From contig JAEWAB010000006.1 of NCBI GenBank assembly GCA_023391875.1, forward strand, positions 62,001 through 126,000: a DNA stretch of 64,000 bases, given 5' to 3'. Of this stretch, positions 48,334 through 56,578 are shown piece by piece. Position 1 is the first letter of the stretch; each line of letters starts with the position of its first letter. A model generated the notes under the pieces. It saw nothing but the letters and a program-made list of their open reading frames with translations. It did not search any database and was not told the DNA's origin. The DNA is from Bacillota bacterium. Its GTDB lineage: Bacteria; Bacillota; Clostridia; Oscillospirales; Ruminococcaceae. The translations under genes were made by a program, and so were the position numbers.

Positions 48334-48978
48334 ATGCTGCGTTGTATTATTATGACCGTTCTTGGCTTTATATCCGGCTCGTTGATGTTCTCGTACTTTA
48401 TCCCCAAATGGTTTTTAAAGGTGGATATCCGCAAGGCAGAGGGGGACGGAAACCCCGGCAGCACCAACGCCATCAAGGCGGTGGGCCTGCCCGTGGGGCT
48501 TCTGTGCATGGCGCTCGATCTGCTCAAGGGCTTTGCGCCCGTTTTCGTTGCGATTTTCTTTTTAGATCTTTCGGGGTATTACCTTTTGCCTGTACTGATT
48601 GCGCCAACCGTGGGCCATGCGTTTTCTCCTTTCTTGGGCTTTAACGGTGGCAAGGCGCTTGCGGTATCCTACGGCTCCCTGCTGGGCGCGGTGAGCATGA
48701 CTTGGGCTGTTTTTGTGGTCGCGCTGATGATGGTGCTGTTTAAATTCGTTATTATCATTAAGCCGGACTCCGCAAAGGTTATCACTAGCCTGGTCGCCGC
48801 CTATGCCGTCGTCCTGCTGTTTGAACCGCTGCCCGAGATCAAGATCGCCGCGGGGGTCATCTTCTTTATCATCTGCCTAAAAACCTACATAAACCCCGAC
48901 AAGGGCGTTATTACCGTCTCACTTTGGCATTACGAGCTTACCATTGAGGAATTTAAGATACGGTTTAAGAGGGTATAA
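48334..48978 (+). CDS. plsY: Acyl-phosphate:glycerol-3-phosphate acyltransferase PlsY
   Basis: 214 residues with about 5 membrane segments. Conserved loops: EGDGNPGSTNAIKAVGLPVG (motif 1), APTVGHAFSPFLGFNGGKAL (motifs 2-3). PlsY makes lysophosphatidate from acyl-phosphate and glycerol-3-phosphate in Gram-positive membranes. This copy has a slightly longer C-terminus (VSLWHYELTIEEFKIRFKRV). It may be a second, specialised PlsY; whether another exists in the genome is not visible here. Close coupling to the GT28 gene suggests glycolipid formation. Confidence 0.9.
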   Translation: MLRCIIMTVLGFISGSLMFSYFIPKWFLKVDIRKAEGDGNPGSTNAIKAVGLPVGLLCMALDLLKGFAPVFVAIFFLDLSGYYLLPVLIAPTVGHAFSPFLGFNGGKALAVSYGSLLGAVSMTWAVFVVALMMVLFKFVIIIKPDSAKVITSLVAAYAVVLLFEPLPEIKIAAGVIFFIICLKTYINPDKGVITVSLWHYELTIEEFKIRFKRV

Positions 48979-48998
48979 TCTATCAAATAATTAAAACG

Positions 48999-49046
48999 GC
49001 TGTCTTTTAACGGGTCGATTGAGCACCTGATAAAAGACAGCTTTTT
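48999..49046 (+). terminator. Terminator of the GT28-plsY pair
   Basis: 11-bp arms GCTGTCTTTTA / TAAAAGACAGC with a 21-base loop, then TTTTT. Confidence 0.82.
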
Positions 49047-49052
49047 GTATAA

Positions 49053-49152
49053 TACTTATTTCAATTAGAAATATAGAAAAAATTCGAGCAAAAGGTTAAA
49101 TTTATGCCTTTTGTGAAGAATTTTTACGTGATATTTCTTATTGGAATTAGTA
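49053..49152 (-). repeat. MITE-like palindromic element, copy 3
   Basis: Inverted copy of the element at 5625. Its reverse complement differs from copy 1 at about 9 of 100 positions, mostly in the centre. Arms 49053-49073 and 49132-49152; inner stem CAAAAGG...CCTTTTG is intact. It abuts the terminator of plsY. The following 145 bases to the Asn-rich gene are AT-rich with a TATAATAG at about 49216 and hold no other feature I can see. Confidence 0.85.
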
Positions 49153-49297
49153 TAAATACCGGCAGTAAATAGTTAATTGTATCGATAAAAAAATCATTCT
49201 TTGCTTGTGTAAGGTATAATAGCCTATCCTTTACTAATAATATTGTCAATGCAGTAAAACATGCTATCCTGCAGCTTTGAAAAGAGGTGAGTAAGGA

Positions 49298-49498
49298 ATG
49301 GACAGGAACAATAACAATAGCAATAGCAATAGCAATAACAATAATAATAACAGCAATAACAACAACGAAAGACGCAATGCGCAGAATAACAGGAACGACC
49401 AGAATAACCGCCAGAATAACCAGCAGGTAAACAATAAAAAAGACAATAAAGACAACGATATCCGCAACAACAGAGATAACAACCGCTTCCAGGGCTAA
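49298..49498 (+). CDS. Asn-rich low-complexity small protein
   Basis: 66 residues; almost half are Asn. It begins MDRNNNNSNSNSNNNNN, passes through NNNNERRNAQNNRND and ends DNDIRNNRDNNRFQG, with interspersed R, K, D, Q and S. No hydrophobic core, signal or membrane segment. The ATG is preceded by AGAGGTGAGTAAGG. The coding region is a near-repeat of AAT/AAC with some AGC, so replication slippage is likely. Small N/Q-rich proteins in spore formers include gamma-type SASPs and coat-associated peptides; the match is compositional only. No antisense gene is meant: the complementary Leu-rich frame is a shadow. Confidence 0.6.
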   Translation: MDRNNNNSNSNSNNNNNNSNNNNERRNAQNNRNDQNNRQNNQQVNNKKDNKDNDIRNNRDNNRFQG

Positions 49499-49582
49499 CC
49501 GTGTAATTGTATCATTCTTTACTTTTCCAATCTCTTATTTATTCACAGCATTATCCTTCAAAAGTCGGTGAAGACATAAAGT

Positions 49583-49625
49583 AAAGCATATGGAAAAACG
49601 TTTTGCTTTTCCATATGCTTTTTTC
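49583..49625. terminator. Bidirectional terminator
   Basis: 14-bp arms AAGCATATGGAAAA / TTTTCCATATGCTT (49584-49597, 49607-49620) then TTTT, between the convergent Asn-rich and DUF4430 genes. Confidence 0.88.
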
Positions 49626-49644
49626 GTGGGTAAAATAATGTTTA

Positions 49645-50037
49645 CTACTGGGGAAAGGCCTCGGCGTAGTTTAAATACTGCCACTCTATGGTATCGCCTT
49701 CGACAATAGGCTGTTCGTTTGCGCCAAGCTGCGCCATTTCACCGTTAATGAACATCAGCCAGCCGTCGGTGTCGGTACCGGCCACTCCGCCTATGGAGGA
49801 GATAAAGCCCCCCTCATCGGTATAATCCAGCTTGCCGTCCTTCATTGCGGCAACGGTGGCATCCAGTGCAAACGGGGTCTCGGCGGTAACCTTAACGTCC
49901 TTATCATACATCATCGCCGCATCCTGCCCTGTAATCTTCACATGAACCGTAATCCCTTTCGCGCCGCAGCCGGCGAGAATGAGTACTGAAACGGCCAGTA
50001 CCAGAATCAGTGCGAGTACTCTTTTTGTGGTCTTCAT
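49645..50037 (-). CDS. DUF4430 lipoprotein (transcobalamin C-terminal-like)
   Basis: 130 residues. Lipoprotein signal: MKTTKRVLALILVLAVSVLI then lipobox LAGC. The mature part fits DUF4430: VHVKITGQDAAMMYD, DATVAAMKDGKLDYTDEGGF, ISSIGGVAGTDTDGWLMFIN, and VEGDTIEWQYLNY. This beta-rich fold relates to the C-terminal domain of transcobalamin/intrinsic factor and SLBB-like modules, and is used by cell-surface proteins for ligand binding, possibly cobalamin or hydrophobic peptides. A TGG-W-x-N-pattern is seen. Stand-alone gene. Confidence 0.85.
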   Translation of the reverse strand: MKTTKRVLALILVLAVSVLILAGCGAKGITVHVKITGQDAAMMYDKDVKVTAETPFALDATVAAMKDGKLDYTDEGGFISSIGGVAGTDTDGWLMFINGEMAQLGANEQPIVEGDTIEWQYLNYAEAFPQ

Positions 50038-50201
50038 TGTTTTCCCTTTCCTATGTATCCATGCGCAATAAACCTTGCCATGAATGATAATCGTCTGTCC
50101 TAAGCGACAAAACTATTAATATAGTACAGGCTAAACACGTTTCTGTCAATCTCTCCACCCTTTGCATCTGGATTACAACCATCCTCCTTTTTGTAGAATG
50201 G

Positions 50202-50933
50202 CTACATACACGTAACCTTATCCAGCTCTTTGCGCAGTCGTTTGATGATGCGCTTCTCAAGGCGGGAGATATACGACTGCGAGATGCCGATCATATCGGC
50301 GACCTCCTTTTGGGTGCGCTCTACCCCATCCACCAAGCCGAACCGCATCTGCATGATGATCTTTTCGCGCTCTGAGAGCTTATCTACCGCCTCATGCAGC
50401 AGCGTCTTTTCCACATCCTGCTCGATATGGCGGCTGATATAATCACTGTCGGTGCCCAGTACATCCGAAAGCAGCAGCTCGTTGCCGTCCCAGTCGATGT
50501 TCAGCGGCTCGTCGATTGACAGGTCGTTTTTATACTGGCTGCTTTTACGCAGGAACATGAGTATCTCATTTTCGATGCAGCGGGAGGCATAGGTGGCGAG
50601 CTTAATGCCCTTGTCGGGGCAGAAGGTGTTTACCGCCTTGATAAGCCCGATGGTACCGATCGAAATCAAATCCTCCACCCCCACGCCGGTGGACTCAAAC
50701 TTTCGCGATATGTATACCACCAGCCGCAGGTTATGTACAATGAGGGTTTTGCGCGCGCTCTCTTCGTCGGTTTCAAGCTTCTTGAAAACAATCGTTTCCT
50801 CATCCAGCGTAAGCGGCGGCGGAAGGGTTTCCGGGCCATTGATGTAATAGAGCTTCTCGTACATCCCAAGGCGCATCAGCAGCCTTAACACCATGTAACG
50901 CAACCGGTCTGGTATGCCTGCTTTACCCTTCAT
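50202..50933 (-). CDS. sigE: Sporulation sigma factor SigE (pro-form)
   Basis: About 243 residues. SigE directs early mother-cell transcription. It starts with a basic/hydrophobic pro-sequence (GIPDRLRYMVLRLLMRLGMY) and the cleavage neighbourhood LYYINGPETLPPPL, as in pro-SigE processed by SpoIIGA. Region 2 (ESTGVGVEDLISIGTIGLIK; FCPDKGIKLATYASRCIENE) and region 4 (TQKEVADMIGISQSYISRLE) are complete. ATG 50933 has GAGG upstream and overlaps the end of spoIIGA by 11 bases. sigG does not follow, unlike in Bacillus. Confidence 0.95.
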   Translation of the reverse strand: MKGKAGIPDRLRYMVLRLLMRLGMYEKLYYINGPETLPPPLTLDEETIVFKKLETDEESARKTLIVHNLRLVVYISRKFESTGVGVEDLISIGTIGLIKAVNTFCPDKGIKLATYASRCIENEILMFLRKSSQYKNDLSIDEPLNIDWDGNELLLSDVLGTDSDYISRHIEQDVEKTLLHEAVDKLSEREKIIMQMRFGLVDGVERTQKEVADMIGISQSYISRLEKRIIKRLRKELDKVTCM

Positions 50934-51852
50934 ATGCCTCAGCACTCCGTTTCTCTGTACTTAATTCTATGATTTTCGGGTTTAGGATGCAGGAATAATC
51001 GAGCCTAGTAACCGGCTTATCCGACACCGCCACATAGACATCCTTCACCGAGAAGCGCTTGCCATTCTGCTCGAGCTCGAAGCTCTGCGGTTTAAACGCA
51101 AGCAGCAGCCCTTCGTCTGAAACATCGTGGTAGGGTATCAACCGGACAAATGCGGCATGTTCGCTCTCCGCCAGCCGATGAAAGTGCGCGGCTATATCCT
51201 TTTGAGCGGCCAGCTGGAGGAGTTCAGCGGGCAGAATCGCTTTAATGTCTGCAAGGCCGCACACCGCGACGGGCACCTGCGAAAAGGTTTCACACAGGCT
51301 GTTGCCGGTGTCTACAATCGCGTTTACCGACGCCTTCTTCCCGTTAAATCCGATTATAACATTGTAATGCAGTGCCTGAGGGGCGCGGCGTTTTGCAATA
51401 AACTGGATGAGCGACAGCAGCAGATAGGCCGCGATGGTGTATATAATCAGCCACAGCGCCGAGATATTGATGTAAACCACCGAATTGTTGATGATCATCC
51501 CTTCGGGGCTCAGTAGGAAATAAAGCGCGATAGCGGCTCCGCCATATAAAAGCGTACTGGCGATAAAGATGCCGAAACAGCGCAGAAAGGTCTTGAGGTT
51601 TTTAATGCCAAACGCCGCCGCGGTGATTGCCACCGCGAACAAGGCCTTGAGTGCCAAATCCAAAAACAGATTAAGCCGTGGCGCAAATATGACCAGTGCG
51701 GTAACCGCCCCTATGGCCGAGCCGAGCAGTAATCGTAACCTTTTTACGGGCATAGAGGCGAACTTTGCCGTAAAAAGCAATAAAAAATAGTTGACGAGCA
51801 GGTTTAAGCCGAGTAAAACATCCACATACACGACCTGCTCGTTCAACAACAT
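50923..51852 (-). CDS. spoIIGA: Sporulation sigma-E processing protease SpoIIGA
   Basis: About 309 residues. Five N-terminal membrane segments (residues ~10-150: VLLGLNLLVNYFLLLFTAKF, LLGSAIGAVTALVIF, ALKALFAVAITAAAF, ALWLIIYTIAAYLLLSLIQF) are followed by an aspartic-protease-like domain with NAIVDTGNSLCETFS (D181, T182, G183). SpoIIGA cleaves pro-SigE in response to the forespore signal protein SpoIIR. ATG 51852 has AAAGGTG upstream. It is immediately followed by sigE. Confidence 0.93.
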   Translation of the reverse strand: MLLNEQVVYVDVLLGLNLLVNYFLLLFTAKFASMPVKRLRLLLGSAIGAVTALVIFAPRLNLFLDLALKALFAVAITAAAFGIKNLKTFLRCFGIFIASTLLYGGAAIALYFLLSPEGMIINNSVVYINISALWLIIYTIAAYLLLSLIQFIAKRRAPQALHYNVIIGFNGKKASVNAIVDTGNSLCETFSQVPVAVCGLADIKAILPAELLQLAAQKDIAAHFHRLAESEHAAFVRLIPYHDVSDEGLLLAFKPQSFELEQNGKRFSVKDVYVAVSDKPVTRLDYSCILNPKIIELSTEKRSAEAYEG

Positions 51853-51893
51853 CGCCACCTTTGTATTCAATTATAGAAACATCCTTTTCGAGA

Positions 51894-51919
51894 TTTTGTC
51901 ATATTATATGCGGACAAAA
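51894..51919 (-). promoter_or_regulatory. Candidate spoIIG promoter with paired Spo0A-like half boxes
   Basis: TTTTGTC (51894-51900) and GACAAAA (51913-51919) form an inverted repeat around TATAAT on the minus strand (51903-51908). TTTTGTC is close to the Spo0A box (TTTGTCRAA, incomplete here). The position, upstream of spoIIGA, is where a Spo0A-controlled promoter is expected. Confidence 0.45.
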
Positions 51920-52039
51920 TAGCGAAAATGCGCCTTTTGTTACAAGCTGGGCAGGCTACCCTCCTCACAATAAATGAAAAGGAATAGTAATTATGTTAAC
52001 CGCAAGAGATACGGGATTCTGCCGCATGAACAGCACGTT

Positions 52040-52068
52040 AAAAGGCGCCCGACAGGCGGGCGCCTTTT
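52040..52068. terminator. Terminator of the acyl-CoA synthetase operon
   Basis: 12-bp arms (AAAAGGCGCCCG / CGGGCGCCTTTT) with a short loop; T/A tracts on both sides. It lies 24 bases after the synthetase stop on the minus strand. Confidence 0.88.
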
Positions 52069-52091
52069 AACAGATGGGCTATCATGAAGTG

Positions 52092-53762
52092 TTATTGGGC
52101 GGATTCCTTAGCCTTGTTTTCACTCTCCTGCCGTATCTGCACGCGGCGGATCTTGCCGCTGATGGTTTTGGGCAGCTCGGGCACAAACTCGATGATGCGG
52201 GGGTATTTATAAGGCGCCGTCTGCTTCTTTACATACTGCTGCAGCTCCTTAGCAAGCGCATCCGAGGGTGAATAGCTCTTGGTAAGCACGATGGTCGCCT
52301 TTACCACCTGCCCGCGAATGGGGTCGGGCGCGCCGGTAACGGCACACTCCAGCACGGCGGGGTGCTCCATGAGCACGCTTTCAATCTCGAACGGGCCAAT
52401 GCGGTAGCCGGAGGCCTTGATAACGTCGTCGGTGCGGCCGACATACCAGAAGTAGCCGTCCTCATCGCGCCAGGCAGTGTCGCCGGTGTGGTACATGCCG
52501 TCGTGCCATGCCTCTTTGGTGCGGTTCTCGTCGCGATAGTAGCCCATAAACAGGCCGACCTGCTTTTTATCGGTGGTACGCACCACGATCTCGCCGACTT
52601 CACCGGTAGAAACCGGGGTGCCGTCCTCGCCCACAAGGTCTACGTGAAACAGCGGCGAGGGCTTGCCCATCGAGCCGGGCTTGGGCGTGGTGCCCGCAAG
52701 GTTTGCGATAAGCAGTGTGGTCTCGGTTTGGCCAAAGCCCTCCATGAGCTTAAGACCGGTAAACTCATAAAAGCGGTTGAACACCTCGGGGTTGAGCGCC
52801 TCGCCCGCAACGGTGGCATACCTAAGCGAGCTTAGGTCGTAGCCGTCCATCCCCTCTTTGATGAAGAAGCGGTAGATGGTTGGTGGCGCGCAGAAGGAGG
52901 TAATGTGATACTTCTCGATTTTGTGCAGCAGGTCGCCGGCCGAGAACTTTTCAAAGTCGTACACAAATACGGCAGCGCCCAAAAACCACTGCCCGTACAG
53001 CTTGCCCCATACGGCCTTGCCCCAGCCGGTTTCGGAAACCGTAAGGTGCAGCCCGTCGGAGGGGATGTTCTGCCAGTGCTTGGCGGTAATCATGTGGCCG
53101 ATGGCATAGGTATTGTCGTGAATAACCATCTTGGGGTAGCCGGTGGTGCCGGAGGTGAAGTATAAAAGCATCGGGTCGTCGGCAAGGGTTTCGGGCTTTG
53201 TAAACACGCCGTCGGATGCCACAATCTCCTCATCAAGGTCGGCAAACTCGGGGTTCTTGCCCCTTACCATGAACTTGTTGGCAAGTGCAGGATACTCTTT
53301 TGCGGCATCCAGTACATGCTGGGCAACCTCGCCGTCGCCGGTGCAGACAATCGTGGTGATACCCGCCGCCTCAAAACGGTATACAAGGTCTTTTTTAGTA
53401 AGCAGGTTGGTTGCGGGAATAACGATAGCGCCCAGCTTCATCAGCGCCGTAATGACATACCAAAACTGATAATGGCGCTTAAGAATGAGCATGACCCTGT
53501 CGCCCTTTTTCACGCCTGCCTTCTGGAGTACGGCGGCTGTGCGGTCGCTCAGGCTCTTGAGCTCGCCGAAGCTGAAGATGCGCTCCTCGCCCTGTTCGTT
53601 GCACCAAACCAGCGCGCGGCGGTTCGGGTCTTTCTGTGCAAAGGCGTCTACCACATCGTAGGCAAAGTTAAAGTTTTTAGGGTACACCGGCTCAAAGGAC
53701 GTAAGCACGCCGTTTTCGTCGAAGACCTCCTTACAGTATTGCAAATGAAGATTATCCATCAT
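52092..53762 (-). CDS. AMP-forming acyl-CoA synthetase (medium/branched-chain type)
   Basis: About 556 residues of the ANL superfamily. Motifs: P-loop YFTSGTTGYPKMVIHDN, the A5 motif EGFGQTETTLLIAN, A8 YHTGDTAWRDEDGYFWYVGR then TDDVIKASGYRIGPFEIESV, and the catalytic Lys motif PKTISGKIRRVQIR. The start NFAYDVVDAFAQKDPNRRAL and WGKAVWGKLYGQW are typical of the ACSM-like medium/branched-chain group. Reaction: acid + ATP + CoA to acyl-CoA + AMP + PPi. It follows the XRE-cupin gene and lies under the T-box leader, so expression is tied to amino-acid charging. 2-Methylbutyrate or isobutyrate are proposed substrates (inference). Confidence 0.9.
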   Translation of the reverse strand: MMDNLHLQYCKEVFDENGVLTSFEPVYPKNFNFAYDVVDAFAQKDPNRRALVWCNEQGEERIFSFGELKSLSDRTAAVLQKAGVKKGDRVMLILKRHYQFWYVITALMKLGAIVIPATNLLTKKDLVYRFEAAGITTIVCTGDGEVAQHVLDAAKEYPALANKFMVRGKNPEFADLDEEIVASDGVFTKPETLADDPMLLYFTSGTTGYPKMVIHDNTYAIGHMITAKHWQNIPSDGLHLTVSETGWGKAVWGKLYGQWFLGAAVFVYDFEKFSAGDLLHKIEKYHITSFCAPPTIYRFFIKEGMDGYDLSSLRYATVAGEALNPEVFNRFYEFTGLKLMEGFGQTETTLLIANLAGTTPKPGSMGKPSPLFHVDLVGEDGTPVSTGEVGEIVVRTTDKKQVGLFMGYYRDENRTKEAWHDGMYHTGDTAWRDEDGYFWYVGRTDDVIKASGYRIGPFEIESVLMEHPAVLECAVTGAPDPIRGQVVKATIVLTKSYSPSDALAKELQQYVKKQTAPYKYPRIIEFVPELPKTISGKIRRVQIRQESENKAKESAQ

Positions 53763-53854
53763 CTTGACCAAGCCTTTCCGGTTTCGTACTTTCCAGCGGC
53801 GCTAGAAAGATACTACCTATTCGAAAAAAGTGTGATAAAAAGCGATAAGGCCTT

Positions 53855-54436
53855 TTACTCCGCGTCTTTATGGTCTTTTAAGACGATTGCGAGGAACTTG
53901 CAGTCTTTACCGTCCGTCGCAATCATTCCGTGGCCGTGGCCTGAATTGTAGTAGATCGCGTCGCCCTCGTGAAGGGTTTCGATGTGGTTTTCCATTGCGA
54001 CCTTTAAGCTGCCTTCAAGGATAAAGTCCATCTCCTGCCCTTCGTGGCTGCTAAGATGAATCGGCTCCACCTGCTCTTTCTCGCTGTAAGGAGCGGTAAC
54101 AAGAAACGGCTCGGCGAACTTCTCTTTAAAAAGCGGAGCCAGATGCTGGTAGGTAAAGCCCTCACGGCGTTTGATCGGCAGGCCCTTGTCTTTGCGGACG
54201 ATCGAGTAGAACGAAAGCCGAGGGTTTTCGCCGGTGAGCAACTCCACAAGGTCTACGCCAAAGACCTCGGCACAGCGGTAGAGGAAGGTAAACGAAAAAT
54301 CGCTGTTCCCGCTTTCAAGCTGTACATACTCGTCCGCCGATATTCCGGTAGCCTTTGCCATGTCCTTTACCGAAAGCTCCAGAATCTCTCTTAGGGTTTT
54401 AATTCGCTCGGCAATTTCTGCAATTCGAGTTTCCAT
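53855..54436 (-). CDS. XRE-cupin transcriptional regulator
   Basis: 193 residues. N-terminal XRE HTH (IAERIKTLREILELSVKDMA, KATGISADEYVQLESGNSDF), then a small cupin domain (PIHLSSHEGQEMDFILEGSL, HEGDAIYYNSGHGHGMIATD) with His residues for a metal or ligand. XRE-cupin proteins are regulators often responding to small acids or amino acids. ATG 54436 has AGGAGG eight bases upstream. It lies between the T-box leader and the synthetase gene and is the usual partner of this synthetase type in clostridia. Confidence 0.9.
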   Translation of the reverse strand: METRIAEIAERIKTLREILELSVKDMAKATGISADEYVQLESGNSDFSFTFLYRCAEVFGVDLVELLTGENPRLSFYSIVRKDKGLPIKRREGFTYQHLAPLFKEKFAEPFLVTAPYSEKEQVEPIHLSSHEGQEMDFILEGSLKVAMENHIETLHEGDAIYYNSGHGHGMIATDGKDCKFLAIVLKDHKDAE

Positions 54437-54497
54437 GGTAGCATCCTCCTATAGTCTATTTCAGTCTATTATTCTCGGTAGCAGTGGGTTTAAACAA

Positions 54498-54776
54498 CAA
54501 AAAAGCCCATCCCAATCCTTAAAAGAACTGGGACGAGCTTCAATCATTGCCCGCGGTACCACCCATATTGTGTGTAAAACACCACTTAGCGAAGTTCCAA
54601 CAAACTTCCGACATTAACGCAGCCATACGGAGGTTATCTACTGGCCCTAAGGCGTTCAACCCTCGGCTCGGGAGTGATAGGGGAACCTGCCTGCGCATTA
54701 CCGGCTTACACCAAACCACCGGCTCTCTGAAAATGCGGCGAAACAACCCGTCTCCGTCTTTGCCTTTAAACTATAT
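54498..54776 (-). ncRNA. T-box leader, specifier read as Ile (ATC)
   Basis: Minus-strand leader of about 280 nt. Seen: stem I features AGAGAGCCGG...AAGCCGG; specifier region CT-ATC-ACTCCCGAGC, with ATC at 54676-54678 followed by A; the T-box motif GGGTGGTACCGCGG (54551-54564); and a terminator (54503-54540, AAGCTCGTCCCAG...TTGGGATGGGC plus T-run). Uncharged tRNA would pair with specifier and T-box and prevent termination. Target genes are the XRE-cupin regulator and acyl-CoA synthetase. Other readings of the specifier (CTA, TCA) are less likely because the base after the codon should be a purine. Confidence 0.9.
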
Positions 54777-54782
54777 GTACTA

Positions 54783-54811
54783 ATGATAATCAGCGAAACT
54801 GCTTTTGTCAA
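54783..54811 (-). promoter_or_regulatory. Promoter of the T-box transcript
   Basis: TTGACA (54806-54811), 17 bases, TATCAT (54783-54788) on the minus strand; predicted start about 54776. Confidence 0.82.
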
Positions 54812-54848
54812 GACCTGTAATAGATTTTTTATAGATATTACATAAAGT

Positions 54849-55472
54849 TTATGCTTTGAGCCCATCGTCCGGCTTAATGCCGGAGAGAACGTACAGCTGC
54901 GGGGTATCCACTAAAACATCCATATGAAAATAATCTTTAAACGACAAAGCTTCCTCCGCGGCGGACTTTAGCGGCCACGATAAACTGCTTACCGCTTTGC
55001 CTGCATGCACCTGATTAACGATGTCCTTTCCTGCACCATGGGCTACCACTACCCTGCCGCCCTGCTTGAGCATTCCATTGAGATGGCTTATCAGCCGGGG
55101 CTTATCGGGAAAATGCGGATAGGCGTTATAGATAATGGCAACGTCGAACCCTTTTTCATCCACGTCAAACAGATCGGCCGCGATAAAACGCAGGCTCGGG
55201 TCGGTGAACTTCCCGTGCGCCTGCGCAATCATCTGCTCCGAAAGATCAACGCACAGGATGTCGGACGGCCTGCACTTAAGCAAAGCCGGCAGCATAACAC
55301 CGGTGCCGCAGGCGATGTCGGCAATCTTAGCGCCGGGCTGGATACCCGCAAGCGTAGTGATCGCGCTGAGTTTCTCGGCGGAGGGAGCGCAGCGGGTATC
55401 CCATGTCGGGGCACTGGCGTTAAAGTAATCCTTCATCTGCACGGAGATCTGCCTGTATTGTAATTCGTCCAT
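54849..55472 (-). CDS. Class I SAM-dependent methyltransferase
   Basis: 207 residues. Motif I GAKIADIACGTGVMLPALL, motif II area DILCVDLSEQMIAQAHGKF, D in FIAADLFDVDEKGFDVAIIY and a post-motif YPHFPDKPRLISHLNGMLKQ. The N-terminus YFNASAPTWDTRCAPSAEKL matches small methyltransferases of the Methyltransf_11/25 type that are often beside metal-handling or hydrogenase genes. Target unknown. It follows hypE by 43 bases on the same strand and may be the last gene of the hyp operon. Confidence 0.85.
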   Translation of the reverse strand: MDELQYRQISVQMKDYFNASAPTWDTRCAPSAEKLSAITTLAGIQPGAKIADIACGTGVMLPALLKCRPSDILCVDLSEQMIAQAHGKFTDPSLRFIAADLFDVDEKGFDVAIIYNAYPHFPDKPRLISHLNGMLKQGGRVVVAHGAGKDIVNQVHAGKAVSSLSWPLKSAAEEALSFKDYFHMDVLVDTPQLYVLSGIKPDDGLKA

Positions 55473-55515
55473 TCACATAACCTTACCTATGTCAAACTTG
55501 TTCGTCACGTCATAA

Positions 55516-56502
55516 TTAACAGATGCGCGGCAGCCCTTCTCCGTACAGTTGGGTTAGGATGCGGGTTCCCCCAACGGCGGTTTTCAACAGCACCGTTTCA
55601 GTCGCCTGCATCGATACCGCCCCGATAACCGCGGCATGTTCGCCGTACAGGCTGCCTTGGATACAAGCGAGCGCCTTTTGCGCATCCTCGCGGGCAACCA
55701 CCGCTACCAGCTTGCCCTCGTTGCCCATGTAAAGCGGGTCCAGCCCCAGAATACCGCACAAGCCGCGAACCTGAGGAGTTACCGGAATGGCTGTTTCCTC
55801 CAGCGAAATACAGCAGCGCGAGGCCACCGCGAACTCGCTCAGCACCGTCGCCAGCCCGCCGCGCGTAACGTCGCGCATCGCCTTTACACGAACGCCGCTG
55901 TCCATAAGCGCCGCGGTGATGCCGTTAAGCGGCGTGCAGTCGCTCTGTATATCGTTTTGAATGCCCATGCGCGCGCTTAAGATGGTCGCGTGGTGATCAC
56001 CCATGGTGCCGGAGAGCAGCACGACATCCCCGTCGGAACAGTTCGCGGAGCTGATTGTACAGCCCTGCGGCACAAAGCCTACCCCCGACGTGTTGATGTA
56101 CAGCCCGCCCTTGCCTTCCACCACCTTGGTGTCGCCCGCTACAATGGTTATGCCCGCTTCGGCCGCCGTATGCGCCATGGAGAGGACAATCCGATCAAGG
56201 ACATCGGTATCCAAGCCCTCTTCAAGGATAAACCCGCAGGTGAGGTACTTCGGAACGGCGCCGCTCATCGCGAGGTCGTTTACCGTTCCGCACACCGCGA
56301 GCCTGCCGATATCCCCGCCGTTAAAAAACAGCGGCGTAACCACAAAGCTGTCGGTGGTAACCGCGATGGTCGCCGCTCCGGGCAGGACGGCGGAGTCCTC
56401 CATCCGCGCCAGCACAGGGTTGTTAAAATGCTTGGCAAAGATGCTTTCTATCAGCTCGGAGGTAGCTTTACCGCCGCTGCCGTGCGCCATGGTGATCTTC
56501 AT
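55516..56502 (-). CDS. hypE: Hydrogenase expression/formation protein HypE
   Basis: 328 residues of the PurM/HypE fold: MAHGSGGKATSELIESIFAK, AVTTDSFVVTPLFFNGGDIG, AGDTKVVEGKGGLYINTSGV. The C-terminus ends LPRIC, the Cys that receives carbamoyl from HypF and is dehydrated to thiocyanate. HypE then gives cyanide to the Fe of [NiFe] hydrogenase. It lies downstream of hypD with a 76-base gap. Confidence 0.95.
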   Translation of the reverse strand: MKITMAHGSGGKATSELIESIFAKHFNNPVLARMEDSAVLPGAATIAVTTDSFVVTPLFFNGGDIGRLAVCGTVNDLAMSGAVPKYLTCGFILEEGLDTDVLDRIVLSMAHTAAEAGITIVAGDTKVVEGKGGLYINTSGVGFVPQGCTISSANCSDGDVVLLSGTMGDHHATILSARMGIQNDIQSDCTPLNGITAALMDSGVRVKAMRDVTRGGLATVLSEFAVASRCCISLEETAIPVTPQVRGLCGILGLDPLYMGNEGKLVAVVAREDAQKALACIQGSLYGEHAAVIGAVSMQATETVLLKTAVGGTRILTQLYGEGLPRIC

Positions 56503-56578
56503 ATGGATACTCTACCTTTCTGAAAAAATGCGATACAACAGCTGCGCTGCAACAGCAGCCTTCTATCGATATATATAA

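Noticed and set aside
49190..49297. Sporulation-sigma promoter before the Asn-rich gene
   Set aside because: CATGCTA resembles a SigG -10 but no matching -35 is found.
49264..49482. Leu-rich minus-strand frame opposite the Asn-rich gene
   Set aside because: AAT/AAC repeats read backwards as ATT/GTT/CTT-type codons; it is a composition shadow without a ribosome site.
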